A DNA stretch of 64,000 nt from Chromera velia (Eukaryota; Sar; Chromeraceae). Numbering within the stretch: position 1 is the first letter of the stretch; the number at the start of each line of letters is the position of its first letter. Of the stretch, positions 48,707 through 59,659 are shown piece by piece. The notes under the pieces were generated by a model that was given only the letters and a program-made list of their open reading frames with translations, was not told the DNA's origin and ran no database searches. Made by a program: the position numbers and the translations under genes. The stretch lies in contig JAHBMJ010003118.1 of assembly GCA_018398765.1 (NCBI GenBank), positions 1-64,000 of the forward strand, read 5' to 3'.

Positions 48707-49896
48707 CTTTGGGATTTGGGTCTGTCACTTCGAGTTGGAGACGGAAGAAAGGAACATCACATGCAATTTAAGACTCATTGAAGTCAAATCTGCTGCGAAG
48801 AGAGAGATCACCAGGGGTCTTTCTTTGCTGCTGAATTTTGTCTGCAGCAATGGAGTGTCTGTGCGCAACACTCATTGGCAAGAAGTCGCTACCAGACCGA
48901 TGTTCGTACGATTCAATTATACGTACGTTCGTAAAATACATCGTAAAATTTAACATGCATGCATGCATTTTGCAATGATCGATGCATGCATCCGCGGTTG
49001 GGGACGGCGCCGAGGCAAAAATTCGATCGGGCCCATATGTAACGGGACACACCCAACTAGTTGGGTGAGTGCCTCGGGGGGCCTTTTAGGGGGTCGGCCA
49101 TAATTTGATTGTTGCAAACCATCAGGGGCTTGGGCATGTCTTGCCTGCATGCATGCATGGGCAAGTGGTCGGCGGGGGCCACGGCAACGCGCGCAAAATG
49201 TGCTTTTCGGGACCGCATGCGCGCGGCTATATAATACATGCGAGTTACTTGAGGGGCCGGCACGCATCATGACGTACGTACGAGCGCGGAGTAATGCGAT
49301 CGCGGCTCCGTGCGAGTTGCTTGAGGGGCACATTTTGGAATCAGGGCGACACCGTGACACACAGACCGACAGACACCGAACCCGGCCCCCAAAAATGAAA
49401 AAATGCGTTATGCGAGTGCGTGCGATCTCAGGGCCTCTCGGCTGATCTCAGCAGAGCTGAGCTGCCCCCCGAGGCGATTCGCTTTCCGCGGGATCGCTCT
49501 TACGCGCGGATCTTAATTTACGGGACTCTCATCGCCTCTCCGGGACACATGCACGCATGCATGGCCCTCATGCATGCACCAGATGCCCATCGCCTGACCT
49601 ATAATACACTTCTCACAGTCTGAGGTAGAAAAAGTGTCCCCAGCGGCACCCGAGTCATTCCCTCGAGCTGGCACGCAGTGTAGCAGAGAGGTACATAAGT
49701 GACCAGCCAGGAGTGCCGTAATCTGGTCTGTGTACAGGTGTTTATACAGATACTTTTGGGGTGTGAATTCCCCCTCTCTGTCCCATCCGCCTCCTCGCAC
49801 ATATATACTCATACGCTGTCACGTGTGCCCCTCTGCTGTATACTAAATCGTTCCTCTCACCCCTCTACGCATTGAATCAGAATACGAAGCAGCACA
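48707..49896. other. Intergenic region with GC-rich dispersed repeat
   Basis: It lies between divergently transcribed genes, so it should hold both promoters. About 49000-49560 is a GC-rich repeat with many TGCATG words; its part at about 49385-49485 is related in inverted orientation to about 43310-43410. Near 49845-49896 the sequence becomes C/T-rich before the ATG of the next gene. No promoter motif was identified with confidence. Confidence 0.5.
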
Positions 49897-51857
49897 ATGC
49901 CGAAGGGACGGTCGAAGCACGGCGCAATGAAGCGCTCTGGCTCCTACAGGGCACGACTCTTCGACCTACCTGCCATTTGCATCCAGTTCGGGGCTTCTGC
50001 AAGTGACATGAAATGCTCAGCAATCAGGTCGGCCATTGGCTGTGTAGATAGATTGCGAGCCTGGGTATCGAACGACAGAGCCATGTGTATAGCTCATCAT
50101 ATGTCACCACCTGCGTTGCAAGCATCGCTTCGATACATATATACGCATAACGCATCTTTGGCTGCATGCATGCATGTACGTGTTCGTGCAGGTGGACTCT
50201 CCAGCAGCACCTCCACCAGACCCTCCACTTCAAGCCTGTGCACGCAAACTGCCTGAGTAGAGAGAGAATGCTGTACGTGTACTACAGGGAGGAGCTGGTC
50301 GATCAGGCCTTCAACGCCTTCTGCGCGTTCCCCCCTGAAGAAAGGGACTTTGACATGACAGCGTGCATCATCAGACACAAGTCCAGCACAGAGAAGGAAG
50401 TGGAGATCTCCCCCTCTGCTTCCTTTGCTGCTACGATTACAAGCACACTGGGAGTGCAGGAGAGAGGTGAGGGAGAGGAGAGGGGAGGAAGGTCGTTTGA
50501 GGAGGCGATAAGAGAAAGAGAGTCTGAGTACAAAGCGCGCCACCAGGCAAGAAGAGCAGATGGCGATGTTAGTGCCGACGGAAGGACAGAAGGAAGGGCA
50601 CAGAGACCAGCTGAGATGACGGACATCCGACGGGAAAGAGAGAGAGAAACGGGGGGAGCTTCATCCTGCAGTAAGAAAGAGAGAGGTAATGCGAATGTGA
50701 ATTGCAGGATAAGAGAAGGAGAGGCAAAGGCAGGAAGGGGATTTGGAAATAATGTGGTGATATCCCGGGGACACGCTCTTTCTTTTCCCTTTCCTTTCTC
50801 TCCGAGTCCTCCCCAAACCCTCATACCCCCCGTTTCGCATCAGGGAGAGACACCCGAGGTGGAAGGGCAATTTCAGAAAGCGCACAATTCTGATGTACAG
50901 AAAGAAAGGAGAAATTCGCACATACAACGAGTCGAAGCAAAAGCACCAGAAAGACAAATGAGAGGGCCGATGGGGGCGTCTCAGTCGACTGTGGACGAGG
51001 AAAGGGAAAGAAGAAATGGAGAAGAAGCAACTCGTGGGCATTCGTTTTCCTTCGATTGTCAGGAAGAAGAAGAGCAGGAGGAGAAGGAAGAAGAAGAGAT
51101 CAGTTTGCATGACAGAATTCTTCGTGTCGCTGCTGCTGTGTGTGAATCAGAGGAGGAGGAGGAAAGAGAAGGAGAGAAAGAGAAAAGGGTGGTGCCCTTC
51201 TTTCTGAGTCAGAGGAAGAAGGATGCCCGACTGTTCCCTTCAGGTGAAGCTGTGCAGCTTGGGTCCCCGTCTCCCTCTTCCTCCCCTCTTGGGGTTCCGT
51301 TCGATGTGCTAACTCGTGAGTGTTGTTGGGGGCATCCGGTGTGTGTTAGAGAAGAGACTAGAGGCGGAGAGGGAGCGGGAGTGGAGAGACTGGGAGAAGG
51401 GACAGAATCTCCGGAAGAAAAAGAGGAAGCGACCACCATATGTACGAGAGAGGCAACCCTGCCACAGACGCAGCAGAAGGATGGAGAACGAGGCGAAGAG
51501 TTCAAGAAGCCTCCGAGAGATCAGGAGACTGTCCGGAGGCCCTCTCTCACCACACAACCAGAGACGCCTAAGAGAATAGAACTGCTCATACAGACAGAGA
51601 TGGAGAGGGAACCTCTCTCCCCCCTCTCTCTTCCTCCCCTCTCCACTTCCCCCCACATCCCCCCGGAATGTCCAACCGTCTCCTCCCCCCCCTCCGAGAG
51701 TGAACCTCGATCCCCCACCGCCCCTTCCTTCAGTCCCTTCGCCTCACCCTTCCTGGGTTTTCTGCACAGTCGCGGGCCCTCTCTTCAGATTCATCCTCAT
51801 GAACGCCGTTCGCAGGTGGAGCCCTCCAGACAGACAAGGGAGTGCAGGGGAAACTAA
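49897..51857 (+). CDS. Acidic, low-complexity protein with a conserved-looking N-terminus
   Basis: Two exons, 49897-50027 and 50192-51857, joined in phase 2 by a GTCGGC donor and GTGCAG acceptor (598 aa). The N-terminal 110 residues look structured: a basic start (MPKGRSKHGAMKRSGSYRAR), then DMKCSAIRWTLQQHLHQTLH and MLYVYYREELVDQAFNAFCA. The rest is Glu/Arg/Ser-rich, with long acidic runs around residue 330 (QEEEEQEEKEEEE) and a Pro/Ser-rich C-terminal third. No signal peptide or membrane segment. The N-terminal block may be a small interaction domain. I do not recognise the family. A small frame at 52133-52342 downstream is not supported as part of it. Confidence 0.65.
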
Positions 51858-53911
51858 ACGAATGAGTAAACGGGGTTCTTGTCCCCATTGCACAACGTAC
51901 AGAATTCGACTGAAATGTTTTGTGAGTCAATTGAAGCTTTACAGAGGGAGGGAGCGCGAAAGGGTTCCAACTATCGTCCTTCCCTTCCCCCCTCCCACCT
52001 ACCATTCTGCCTGTCTGTAAAGGAAAAAACAGTCCTTCTCAGCACTCCGCAGAAAAGGGGAAAACAGAATTTGTCTATGCAACTTTTGTATGCATGTGCA
52101 AAGTCTCTCTGTCTGTACAGAATTAATCAAGAATGTCGCCAGTCGAAGAGGCACTTCTGTTGACCTGTAAGCGTCAGAGAATCTTGCAGAAAGTGATGAA
52201 GAAGAGGGCTTCTACTTCGACATGCACAGAAGAGGGAGAGGAGAGGAGGGAAGGAGACTGGACTGCAGGCCGAATCAAAGGAGGAGCCTCAATTGGTCGA
52301 TCGATCGATGGGTGTTATGATGAAACAATTACAGCAGTCTGAAGGAAGCTGTCTCTCCGCTTCGATGATTCTGCATGGAGTCTCCTTTGGATCTTTTCTT
52401 TGCATGACTCACTTCCCTTGACTGTCTATGATTGTACAGAAAGAAAGGAAGGACCCAAGGGTGAACCGGGGGGAAGGGGGGCGGTGTGTCGACTGCATGT
52501 CTGTCCCCATGCATGAATCTGTCATGCATGCGGGCACACTTGCTTGATGGTTTGTCAATGAGTGCATGCATGGTAAGACAAGGAAAGGACCGTGCAGCTG
52601 CAGGAACGAGTGTGCAGAGAAAGAAAGAAGGAAGGAGCGAAGGGCAGAGCAGCTGTGGGGAAGGGTCTCGACCAATCTACTCATCGCCGTTTCTCAGAAA
52701 GAAGTGGAATGGAAAATGATGTCTGTAAATGAGTGCATGAGTGAGTGAGTGAGTGAGTGAGTGAGTGAGTCAGTGAGAGTGAGTGAGTGCACCGAGCAAG
52801 ACTGGTGAATGCGCTATGCAAAAGAAGTTTCGTTGCCTTCATGTCGCAATTTCCGTTTGTTTTTGTCAGTGAGTGTACAAAAAAATCCACCCAGACTGTT
52901 GAACGTTGTACAGCCACGTTGACACTCTGATTGTTTCCAAAAGTTTGCCGAGATACTTTGACAGCCGATTCTTGTTGAAATGAAACTTTTTCGAGAAGCC
53001 AATGCCAGAGAGTCCCAGTACGTTTGTCTGCTTCGATCTGTACCTTAATTTGCTTCCTGCATGTCTTTGAAACCATCGAAAGCTCGCGTGGTTGAGGAGA
53101 AAGCATTGCAAAGATCCTACCCGAAGTGACTTTTGAGACCACTGGCAGATGCCTCATCATACTCACATTGCAAAAAAATAGAGTAAATCATCAATCATTA
53201 CATTAAATAATGTATGAAAAAAAGAGTATAATTGACGTTTTGCAAAGATATACATGCTCTATGGTATATCATACCGTATATGCTATGCCAGCATAAGAGT
53301 AACTGATCTACGGTCTCATAGTAAGAACTTGCATGAACTCTAGCATGAACTTCTTAATTGTTTTTGCTTTGATTGGCTGATGATATGACGGCAAGAAGTT
53401 CACAAGACTGGTTAATTAAAATATTTCTGAAGCCACACAGTAGTCTAGGCATCGCTGTATACTCCAGTTTTAATTCAATTTTATATTGTAAAAATGCAGT
53501 ACTAGCGGTAATAGTATTTGATAGTGTCAAACTTAGTATTTCTTGAAGAAGCCTGGCAGAGCTAGGAAGTTTGGGACGAAGCTGAGCTTTTTCGGCCGGC
53601 AAGAAGTCATTTCATTTTCTACAGTGAGAATCTATACATGATCAATCACTCAATTTCAAAAATGATTGAAAAATCAAATTTATAACTAGAAATTTAAAGA
53701 CATCTGATGATGATGATGATGATGATGTATGAGGAAATATGATACTATATCATAATTCTAGTCAAAATTAAACCTTGTATGATAAATAAATAAAGTAAAA
53801 TAAAACTTGAATAAAGAAGTAAGTCTATAAGTTTTCATAGAATTAAGCTGTCATGCGACTAAAATGCCTCGATCGGCCAAGGCTTACGCAGCTTTACGAT
53901 ATGATTGTATC
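51858..53911. other. Intergenic region with a GAGT microsatellite
   Basis: (GAGT)n lies at about 52736-52793. About 53170-53900 is AT-rich, with a TGA run at 53707-53727. A 69-codon plus-strand frame from the ATG at 52133 is possible but unsupported. Confidence 0.5.
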
Positions 53912-54243
53912 CCCTGCAAAGACCTAGGAATTTAGACAGGAATTTAGAGGAATTTAGAGGAATTTAGCTAGGAATCTAAAGGAATTTAGAGCTCTAAATT
54001 CCTAAAGTTTGGAGGTCAATTTCTCGTGAACTATGATGAGCTAGAATTTGATATTAACGGTGCTTATAGCCGTTGATATCATTTTCTAACTCATCATAGT
54101 TTACAAGAAATCGACCTCCAAAAATCACTAAATTCCTCTAAATTTCTGTCTTTAAATTCTTTTAGATTCCTAGCTAAATTCCTGTCTAAATTCCTCTTTA
54201 AATTCCTCTAAATTCCTGTCTAAATTCCTAGGTCCTTACAGGG
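53912..54243. mobile_element. Foldback element with iterated arms
   Basis: A 332-bp near-palindrome. The left end CCCTGCAAAGACCTAGGAAT pairs with the right end ATTCCTAGGTCCTTACAGGG. Each arm is built of repeats of a unit close to GGAATTTAGA. The inner stem GAGGTCAATTTCTCGTGAAC pairs with GTTTACAAGAAATCGACCTC, and the tip is GATATTAACGG / CCGTTGATATC around a 9-bp loop. No coding capacity. Confidence 0.8.
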
Positions 54244-54434
54244 TTATGAAGAATTTATTATCTAATTTATACTAGAATTTATGCTATCAATACTATCAAT
54301 GGTACTAATATAATCTGTAGTTATTCCTAGGGTTATTGAATATATGATTTAACGTTAACCAGCATTCCATATTTCAAAATTGATTGATAGAGCCTGGGAC
54401 ACACACAAAAAAAAAAAACAAGATTAAAAAAAAA

Positions 54435-54560
54435 ATGGAACCCAGTGAAACAAAGGCTAAAACAAAGGAGGCTGCGATCGAGCCTGCCAGTGAAGGGAAG
54501 AAAAGAGTGCAAACTTTCGAATCAGCAAAACTGAACTGGCTTCTGATACTAGGTTTTTAG
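54435..54560 (+). CDS. Possible small ORF, 41 aa, unknown
   Basis: The frame starts at an ATG just after two A-rich runs: MEPSETKAKTKEAAIEPASE, then GKKRVQTFESAKLNWLLILG and a stop. It is charged, with a short hydrophobic end. The position after poly-A-like runs and 190 bp from a foldback element makes a decayed mobile-element fragment as likely as a gene. Confidence 0.2.
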   Translation: MEPSETKAKTKEAAIEPASEGKKRVQTFESAKLNWLLILGF

Positions 54561-54913
54561 ACTGGCTTGCCGCTTGGCTTTACACTTGGCACGGGTAAGC
54601 CTTGGTTTGCTCGACAGGAGCGAGATGCCTTTCAACTTGAAGTGAAACGGCAGTTGCATGCTTACAATGGGACAAGTCATGGGATTTCAACGTCATTGAT
54701 ATGAATATGATTGGCAATATGAAAAACACTGCTTGGTGCTGAAGAACGACACGCGTCTTCCCGATTGAGTGAAACAACACATTTCGTGTGTCCGTACTTC
54801 AGTCCTGGAAAGAGAAAATATGACCGTACAAAGAGATGCAGCTGATTGATCCGCTTGAGGAAAAGAGAGGGTACAGGCCAATATGACATGACTGGCAGCC
54901 TCATGCCTAGGCC

Positions 54914-55561
54914 TCATGCACCTTCCGGCCTGACAGTGCCCATCCATCTAAGAGGCTCTGCAGCGCACCACCCTGGGGGGTCCGACCAGTCACGTGCGTG
55001 ACTCACTGAGAGTCTCGAACTCGCGGTGTGCGTGTACTCCGTGCGCAGTACATCGAGGTCGGCATCAAACTTCACACTCTTTTGCGGGCCTCCACTGCAG
55101 TGGCAAAGAAGATCGTCATCCTCAACAGCCCCGCCCGGCTCCACAAAGCCGCTGCCGTTCAAGACCAGTCGGTTCGCAGTCTCATCCACACTCCAAGAGC
55201 CAGAAGAGACTGCATTCGGGTCCGTGACGAAAGCGTCATTCGCTGTACGATGCTCAGATTCGATGCTCTGGCCGAAGCTGCCGCTACCGAACTCTCCGCT
55301 GTTGGTTGTCGTTCCCACGTACGATGTCCAGGACCAATTCCGTTTGTACTGTACGCCGAAATCGGAACGCGTCCATATGATGGTATGTGATTCTTTTGTC
55401 TCAAGATGACCGTCTTTCCTCACTTCCTGCGTGGAGGTCCGGTTTTCCCAGCGGCCGACAAGACAACCTCTCTGAATGTGTTCAGCAATGCGGTGGACAG
55501 CGGCATCCGGCAACTCTGCATGCCAGTTGAGGCCCCCCTTCAATCGGATCTGACTCCTCAT
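54914..55561 (-). CDS. Single-exon protein of 215 aa, unknown
   Basis: The ATG used gives MRSQIRLKGGLNWHAELPDA; a GTG nine bases upstream is ignored. The first 40 residues are amphipathic, followed by GCLVGRWENRTSTQEV and a Ser/Gly/Thr/Trp-rich middle (WSWTSYVGTTTNSGEFGSGS) whose alternating polar and aromatic residues suggest a beta-rich fold. The second half has VLNGSGFVEPGGA and several His/Cys. There is no signal peptide or membrane span and no known motif. A lipocalin-like small-ligand barrel is conceivable but speculative. Confidence 0.55.
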   Translation of the reverse strand: MRSQIRLKGGLNWHAELPDAAVHRIAEHIQRGCLVGRWENRTSTQEVRKDGHLETKESHTIIWTRSDFGVQYKRNWSWTSYVGTTTNSGEFGSGSFGQSIESEHRTANDAFVTDPNAVSSGSWSVDETANRLVLNGSGFVEPGGAVEDDDLLCHCSGGPQKSVKFDADLDVLRTEYTHTASSRLSVSHARDWSDPPGWCAAEPLRWMGTVRPEGA

Positions 55562-57013
55562 TTTCCCCACTCAAGCTGCTAGTAGAGAGTTTTCCTTCTT
55601 GTGTGCTTTCTTTTCCTCGGTTTTACCCCTTTCCCTCCCGTTGGAATGTCTCTCAATTTTCTGAATCTCTTGCTGAATCATCCTTCTGACTGGTCGGCTG
55701 CGCGTCTACTCCAGCAAGACTCTGAATCAAAAAGCGGGAAGATGAAAGCATGCACAAGTCAATCAGAGTCTCCAAACCGAAGGAGACAGACAGTCTGCGA
55801 TCTTCACAAAAAAAAGACCTCCACTTATCCGGGTGGAACGTTTGACAAAAGAAGGAAGCCTGCTCAACCAAGTATACGGATTCGTAGACAGGCAGGGAAT
55901 CGATGTTTGAAGGTGCGCGTACGCGTTGCGTTCGGATCGATCCTTGTCTTGTCTGCTTACTTTACATGGTGAATACGTACAGTGAGAGTGTATGTATACA
56001 GATCGCTGCATCCTTTTGAGAAGACAGGAAGCACCCATGCAGATTGAAAGAGCAGGTGCAGATTGAGAAAAGAATTAAAAACACGAAAGAAAGAGCAGGA
56101 AAGGAACAGACGATCATCATGCAGCAAAGAAACGCAAACACGCAATCGACGCAATTCACTCGCTCGCTTACCCATTCAATCTCTCACTCGCCATCTCACT
56201 CGTTCACCTGCTTCGAACAAGCTTTCGTGTCCAGGGATGGCACTCTCGTCACGGGAAGCTACAGGAGAGAAGAGGAGAAACTTTGAGACACATGCTTCAA
56301 TCCCTCCAGGTCGCACTGTCATTTCTGCCTGACAGTGATGTCGGTCTCTGGGTCTCACCATTTCCCCTTCTTTTTCTTTTTTCTGCACAGTCCTTTCGTC
56401 CAACTTTTTGCTTCCTTCTATGTCTGCTTTTTTCTTTCCAGTTTGCCTCAGAGTCTCTCTTCTTTTGTCCTCTATATGTCCCATGTCTCCATTCGATGTC
56501 ATGTTTTGATCTCCCATACAATGCATTCCGCTCCTCTCTTTGCGGAACGGAAGGAGAGGGCAAGGGCATTGGTGGAAACCGAGGTTGAAAGCAGAAGTGC
56601 CACCCACACAAGACGAAACAGGAAGTGCCTCAGTGAGCGCCAATCGGTCGAGCAAGCAACGGGGAGGGGGGGGTTGAGAAGAAGAAGGACAAGAAACTGG
56701 GAGATGTCACGACGACTAATATTCGACCAAAGAGGAGTGCATGTGTGATTTGGAAGCATGCAGTGAATGACAACGACAACACAGTTTCCACACCTTGACC
56801 GACCAACCGACCGACTGCCGATACATTTCCCGATCGCTTTCTTTTGGTTTTCCCCACACACCCCGCCCCTGTTTTTTCTGCTTCTTTTTCAATCGGCCAC
56901 AGTGACTGGCTTCTTTCCCGTGTCTTGAGGTTTTCTTGGACTCTTCTCAAGATCATGAAGGGAAAGAAAACAAAGGGGGGAAAAGATTCTCAGTCAAGCA
57001 AACCCTGCAGGGG

Positions 57014-57138
57014 NNNNNNNNNNNNNNNNNNNNNNNNNNNNNNNNNNNNNNNNNNNNNNNNNNNNNNNNNNNNNNNNNNNNNNNNNNNNNNNNNNNNNNN
57101 NNNNNNNNNNNNNNNNNNNNNNNNNNNNNNNNNNNNNN
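57014..57138. other. Assembly gap of 125 N
   Basis: The unknown bases are preceded by CCCTGCAGGGG and followed by a run of about 14 G then CTGCCTCC. The G-run at the edge suggests a homopolymer or G-rich repeat that stopped the assembly. Confidence 0.95.
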
Positions 57139-57354
57139 GGGGGGGGGGGGGGCTGCCTCCTCACTGGCCTGCAGGCTGCCTGAATCTTCCAGTCGAACCA
57201 CCACAGGACTTTCTATTCCTGCGTGTCGACTCTCTCTTTACAAAAGCGGATGGATGGATCGATTTATTTCTGATGAATCCTTCGCTTTTCAACTGGCGGA
57301 CTGTCATAAACCCTAGCTGTCATCAGATGAGCGCTCTTGCTGGTTTCATTTCTT

Positions 57355-57463
57355 TCTTCCTTCTCAGTGCCATACAAAGAAAAAAGAATTGTGCATGCAT
57401 CTTCCTGAAAAACAAATCTGTATGAAAATAATGCATGCATCTTCCTTCTCAGTGCCATACAAA
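57355..57463. mobile_element. Small hairpin element, copy D (reverse orientation), with 24-bp host duplication
   Basis: The insert at 57379-57439 reads in reverse complement TGCATGCATTATTTTCATAC then AGATTTGTTTTTC, matching the family core. The host word TCTTCCTTCTCAGTGCCATA (24 bp with the next four bases) occurs at 57355-57378 and again at 57440-57463, identical. Confidence 0.7.
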
Positions 57464-58541
57464 AAAGAAACCTCAAGATGGAAACAGGGCATGGATGCAC
57501 ATAGAGAAATTAAGAGCTAAAGCGTCTTTCTTTCACTTTGAATTGGATGAGAAGATTTCTCTTTGTCTTCTCTTTCCAACCTTCTCTTTGTCTGCTGCTT
57601 CTTTCTTTTTCAATCTATCTTCAACAAAAGGGGGAAAAAATTTGATTTCTCTTTGCATGTCTGCTCTTTCCAACCTGTCGGTCGGTCATGCAAGTAAAGA
57701 CCGACACGCGAGCATGAGATTCAACTTGTCGACAGCAAATCATAGAAGAACAAAAAGACCGTTCTGCTTGCACATTTACAGTCACGGATCGAGCACGGAG
57801 ATCGTACGCACGAACACGGGGACGTTTACCGGCAAAAAATCATCAACGGACAGATTCTGTCCGTCAGTTCTATCGAACTTTCTCCCTCTTTGCCCAGACC
57901 GACTAGCTCCTTTTGGTGCTCACTTGTTCACTTGCGCCGTGCACACGACGTTGCTCCTCTCCTCATGCTCGCATGGAGTCATCTACACCTTCCCTTCGCC
58001 CCTATCTCTCTGAAAGAGCAAGAAATGAAGGGAGGTCGAGAAAAAGAAAATTCGTGAACAGACAGAGACAAAGGAGGAAGTTGGGTGAAAGACCATAGAG
58101 AGAGAGAGAGAGAGAGAGAGGAACATTCAGACAGAGTTGAAAAGAGGGGGAAGAGAAAGAAACCCTTTTCGAAATAATTCGATCGACAAAAGAATTAAGG
58201 ACAGAAAGGACAGAGCAGTCAGCTTCGTCAAACTGCTGTGACCGATCGGGCTTCCCCCCGCCGTTTTTTCTCCCAAAAAAGACGCCCGAGACAAAGTTCA
58301 TTCAATCATGACTTTTTCTTTCTGCTGATGGCATCCATGCCACCTCTGAAGCACTTCCACAGGGTTATTTTTCATCACTTACGGTTAGTCCAAGTCGTTC
58401 TCTCGATGTACGTCCTTCTGCGCACGTACTTCCTTTTCTTGCCCTCCCTCTCCCCGCCCCCGCCCCCGCCCCCCCCCAGATTCGATTCTCCCCTTCTGCC
58501 TCCCTTCCTCCCTGTATCTATTTTCAGACGACTGCACGGTG

Positions 58542-59348
58542 TCAGGTCTCTCTCGATTCGATTCTCCCCGTCAGCGTTTCCTGGGCTGCAAGAAAGGAAG
58601 GAGGCGGTCGGTCAGCGCGTCACCAGTTTCCTCTCTCTTCTCATCCAGACGAATTAATGGCAACCGAGACTACTGCAAGAAAAGATTGGGACGCTTCAGC
58701 GAGACAGCAAGTCGCACCCAGTTTCCCTTCCCCACAGAACACACATGGCAGAGTCGAGTCGAGTCGAGTCGAGTAGCACCCCATTCAGAAAACAATGCAT
58801 GGCTTTGCAAACTACTCGATCAGAATTAGAGAGCTCACCTGGAGCTTTCAGTGAGTCTGGTGCTTTGCGAGCCTGCAACAGCATGGAGAGATATCGAAGA
58901 GAAGAGAAGAGAGAAAAGCAGGCGTCAGTGGAGCGAAGGAACGAGTAAGATGCAGCGACCAAATGAAACATTGCGTGTTTCTTTCCGTGTCTGAAAGCTC
59001 TCTGTTGTGATCATCTGGAGGGACAGTGTCATATACGGTAACCAAAAAGTAACGAGGTCCTAAAAAGCAACGAGGACGAGGAGACAGTCAGTCAGTCAGT
59101 CAGACCGACCAGAAGAGAGGAGAGGAGAGAGAAACCAGGCAAGACCGACATACCTCCTTCTTCTTCGGGTTCTCCAGCTGCGTTGGCTGAGCGTTGAAGT
59201 GCACTTTTCTGCATGTCGAGTCGACGGAAAGGAGGGAGTCATTCCGAAGCTCGACGAGGGCACCTGAGATCACACTTGTCCTGGCTGCTGCTGAGGTCTT
59301 GGTACACTTAAGTTCTCTGACAAAGTTAGTGAGAAAAGCTCTTGAGAT
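58542..59348 (-). CDS. 3' exons of an unrecognised gene
   Basis: Three exons in agreeing phase: 59348-59154, 58872-58839 and 58585-58542, with donors GTATGT and GTGAGC and acceptors ending GTAG or TGCAG. The first reads ISRAFLTNFVRELKCTKTSA, then SVISGALVELRNDSLLSVDS and a Lys-rich end. The second is ARKAPDSLKAP, and the third ends in RIESRET and a stop. The 5' exons are not placed. A short frame at about 61075 (MRFDCDPGFV before a GTATGT donor) has the right phase but would need a 1.7-kb intron across the satellite. The helical pattern faintly recalls the end of a La-type winged helix; this is not a firm assignment. Confidence 0.4.
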
Positions 59349-59477
59349 CTACGAGACGGAAAGTATGAAGTGAAGCCAGAAGAATCAAGACGATTGGTCG
59401 TCGTCAAAGGAGAAAATCTATGAACCACGACGACTGAATTTCACAAACAAATGCAGAACTCTATTGTTCAAGTCGTT

Positions 59478-59571
59478 TTGATCGACCATGATCATGTATA
59501 CATTTATTTTCATACAGAATTTTTCTATGTATGAAAATAAACACATGCATTGATCAATCATGATCATGTAT
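59478..59571. mobile_element. Small hairpin element, copy E, with 22-bp host duplication
   Basis: The insert at 59500-59549 contains TTTATTTTCATACA and its perfect reverse complement TGTATGAAAATAAA, 11 bp apart. Flanks at 59478-59499 and 59550-59571 share CATGATCATGTAT and differ at 2 of 22 positions. Confidence 0.8.
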
Positions 59572-59659
59572 GAGGGACGAATCAGGATATGTCTTTCATC
59601 CGCTCCCTCTGCGATTCTGTAAGTCCAGGGGGGGGAAAGAGGGGGGTGGGGGGGTGGCT

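Larger units (their letters stand above)
55600..58541. other. Mostly gene-free region with an assembly gap and a hairpin element
   Basis: Composition swings between C/T-rich and A/G-rich blocks, producing many open frames without domains. A frame from an ATG at about 56955 (MKGKKTKGGKDSQSSKPC) runs into the gap and could be a gene start, but the gap prevents judgement. About 58440-58560 holds C runs and a repeated CGATTCTCCCC word. Confidence 0.35.
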
